From: JANQTF01 sp036835375
GTDB taxonomy: Bacteria; Bacteroidota; Bacteroidia; J057
Assembly (NCBI GenBank): GCA_036835375.1
Contig: DAITMB010000116.1
Coordinates: 1 to 16,084, forward strand
Length of the DNA: 16,084 bases
Reading direction: 5' to 3'
Both the position numbers and the translations under genes were made by a program. Shown here one piece after another: positions 15,889-16,084 of the stretch (position 1 is the stretch's first letter; each line of letters opens with the position of its first letter). The notes under the pieces were generated by a model. That model saw only the letters and a list, made by a program, of their open reading frames with translations. It was not told the origin of the DNA and did no database searches.

Positions 15889-16084
15889 CGCAAGGGGGCT
15901 GATCTCAGCTGATAAATGTTATAGGAAACTGAAGAGAGGTGACGACGAGCGTGACTATTACGAAGCTACTACATTCAATCTAGTAAAATTCCCCAATAAT
16001 TATAAGATTCGTCTCGTAGATAGGCGAAATTCGTGCGAAACGGTAGGTTCAGGCCATAGAAGTTAGCTTTCCTTTTTGGGATGA

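Noticed and set aside
15878..16066. 62-codon + strand frame at the window end
   Set aside because: It starts inside the response regulator gene on the opposite strand, is short, and has no recognisable features.
15975..16084. Possible 3' end of a - strand gene entering the window (about 36 open codons, ending in TGA at 15975-15977)
   Set aside because: The frame is open to the window edge, but it is too short to judge, uses several codons rare elsewhere in the window, and shows no motif.

Overview
The window looks like chromosomal DNA of a Bacteroidota (Bacteroidetes) bacterium of moderate GC content. The signs are a TonB-dependent receptor with an STN domain and a carboxypeptidase-regulatory-like domain, followed by a DUF4249 lipoprotein and an MG2-domain protein. 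A fused SecD-SecF and one clear Bacteroidota-type promoter (TTG, 19 bases, TAnnTTTG) point the same way. The order or genus cannot be fixed from the sequence. There are no rRNA or tRNA genes, no CRISPR array and no transposase.

Layout: (1) 1-54, a heptanucleotide tandem repeat. (2) 206-7343, a tight four-gene + strand cluster for the outer envelope: a small secreted protein of unknown function, the TonB-dependent receptor, the DUF4249 lipoprotein, and a large secreted protein with MG2 and plug-like domains. The gaps are 3 bases, a one-base TGATG overlap and 26 bases, so this is very probably one operon that builds an outer-membrane import complex; its substrate is unknown. (3) 7429-8256 on the - strand, a voltage-gated-type potassium channel with a C-terminal zinc ribbon. 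(4) About 8393-8728 on the + strand, a small membrane or secreted protein of unknown function behind the promoter at 8355-8385. (5) 8848-11928, secDF, ended by a strong hairpin terminator. (6) 12258-13489, exbB and exbD, the proton channel that would energise TonB- or Tol-type transport, ended by a second terminator. (7) 13589-13867 on the - strand, a doubtful small ORF. (8) 13866-15446, a cytoplasmic hybrid sensor kinase (REC-PAS-HisKA-HATPase), facing tail to tail an Rcp1-type single-domain response regulator on the - strand (15448-15888). The two stop codons are one base apart.

The genes share a theme of envelope traffic. SecDF uses proton motive force to finish export of proteins such as the receptor cluster's products, and ExbB-ExbD could supply the TonB energy for the receptor; no tonB gene lies in the window. 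Most of the window is recognisable housekeeping or common Bacteroidota content. The least explained parts are the first secreted protein, the small gene at 8393, the structured leader before exbB and the small - strand ORF at 13589-13867. I see no convincing evidence of a wholly new multi-gene system.
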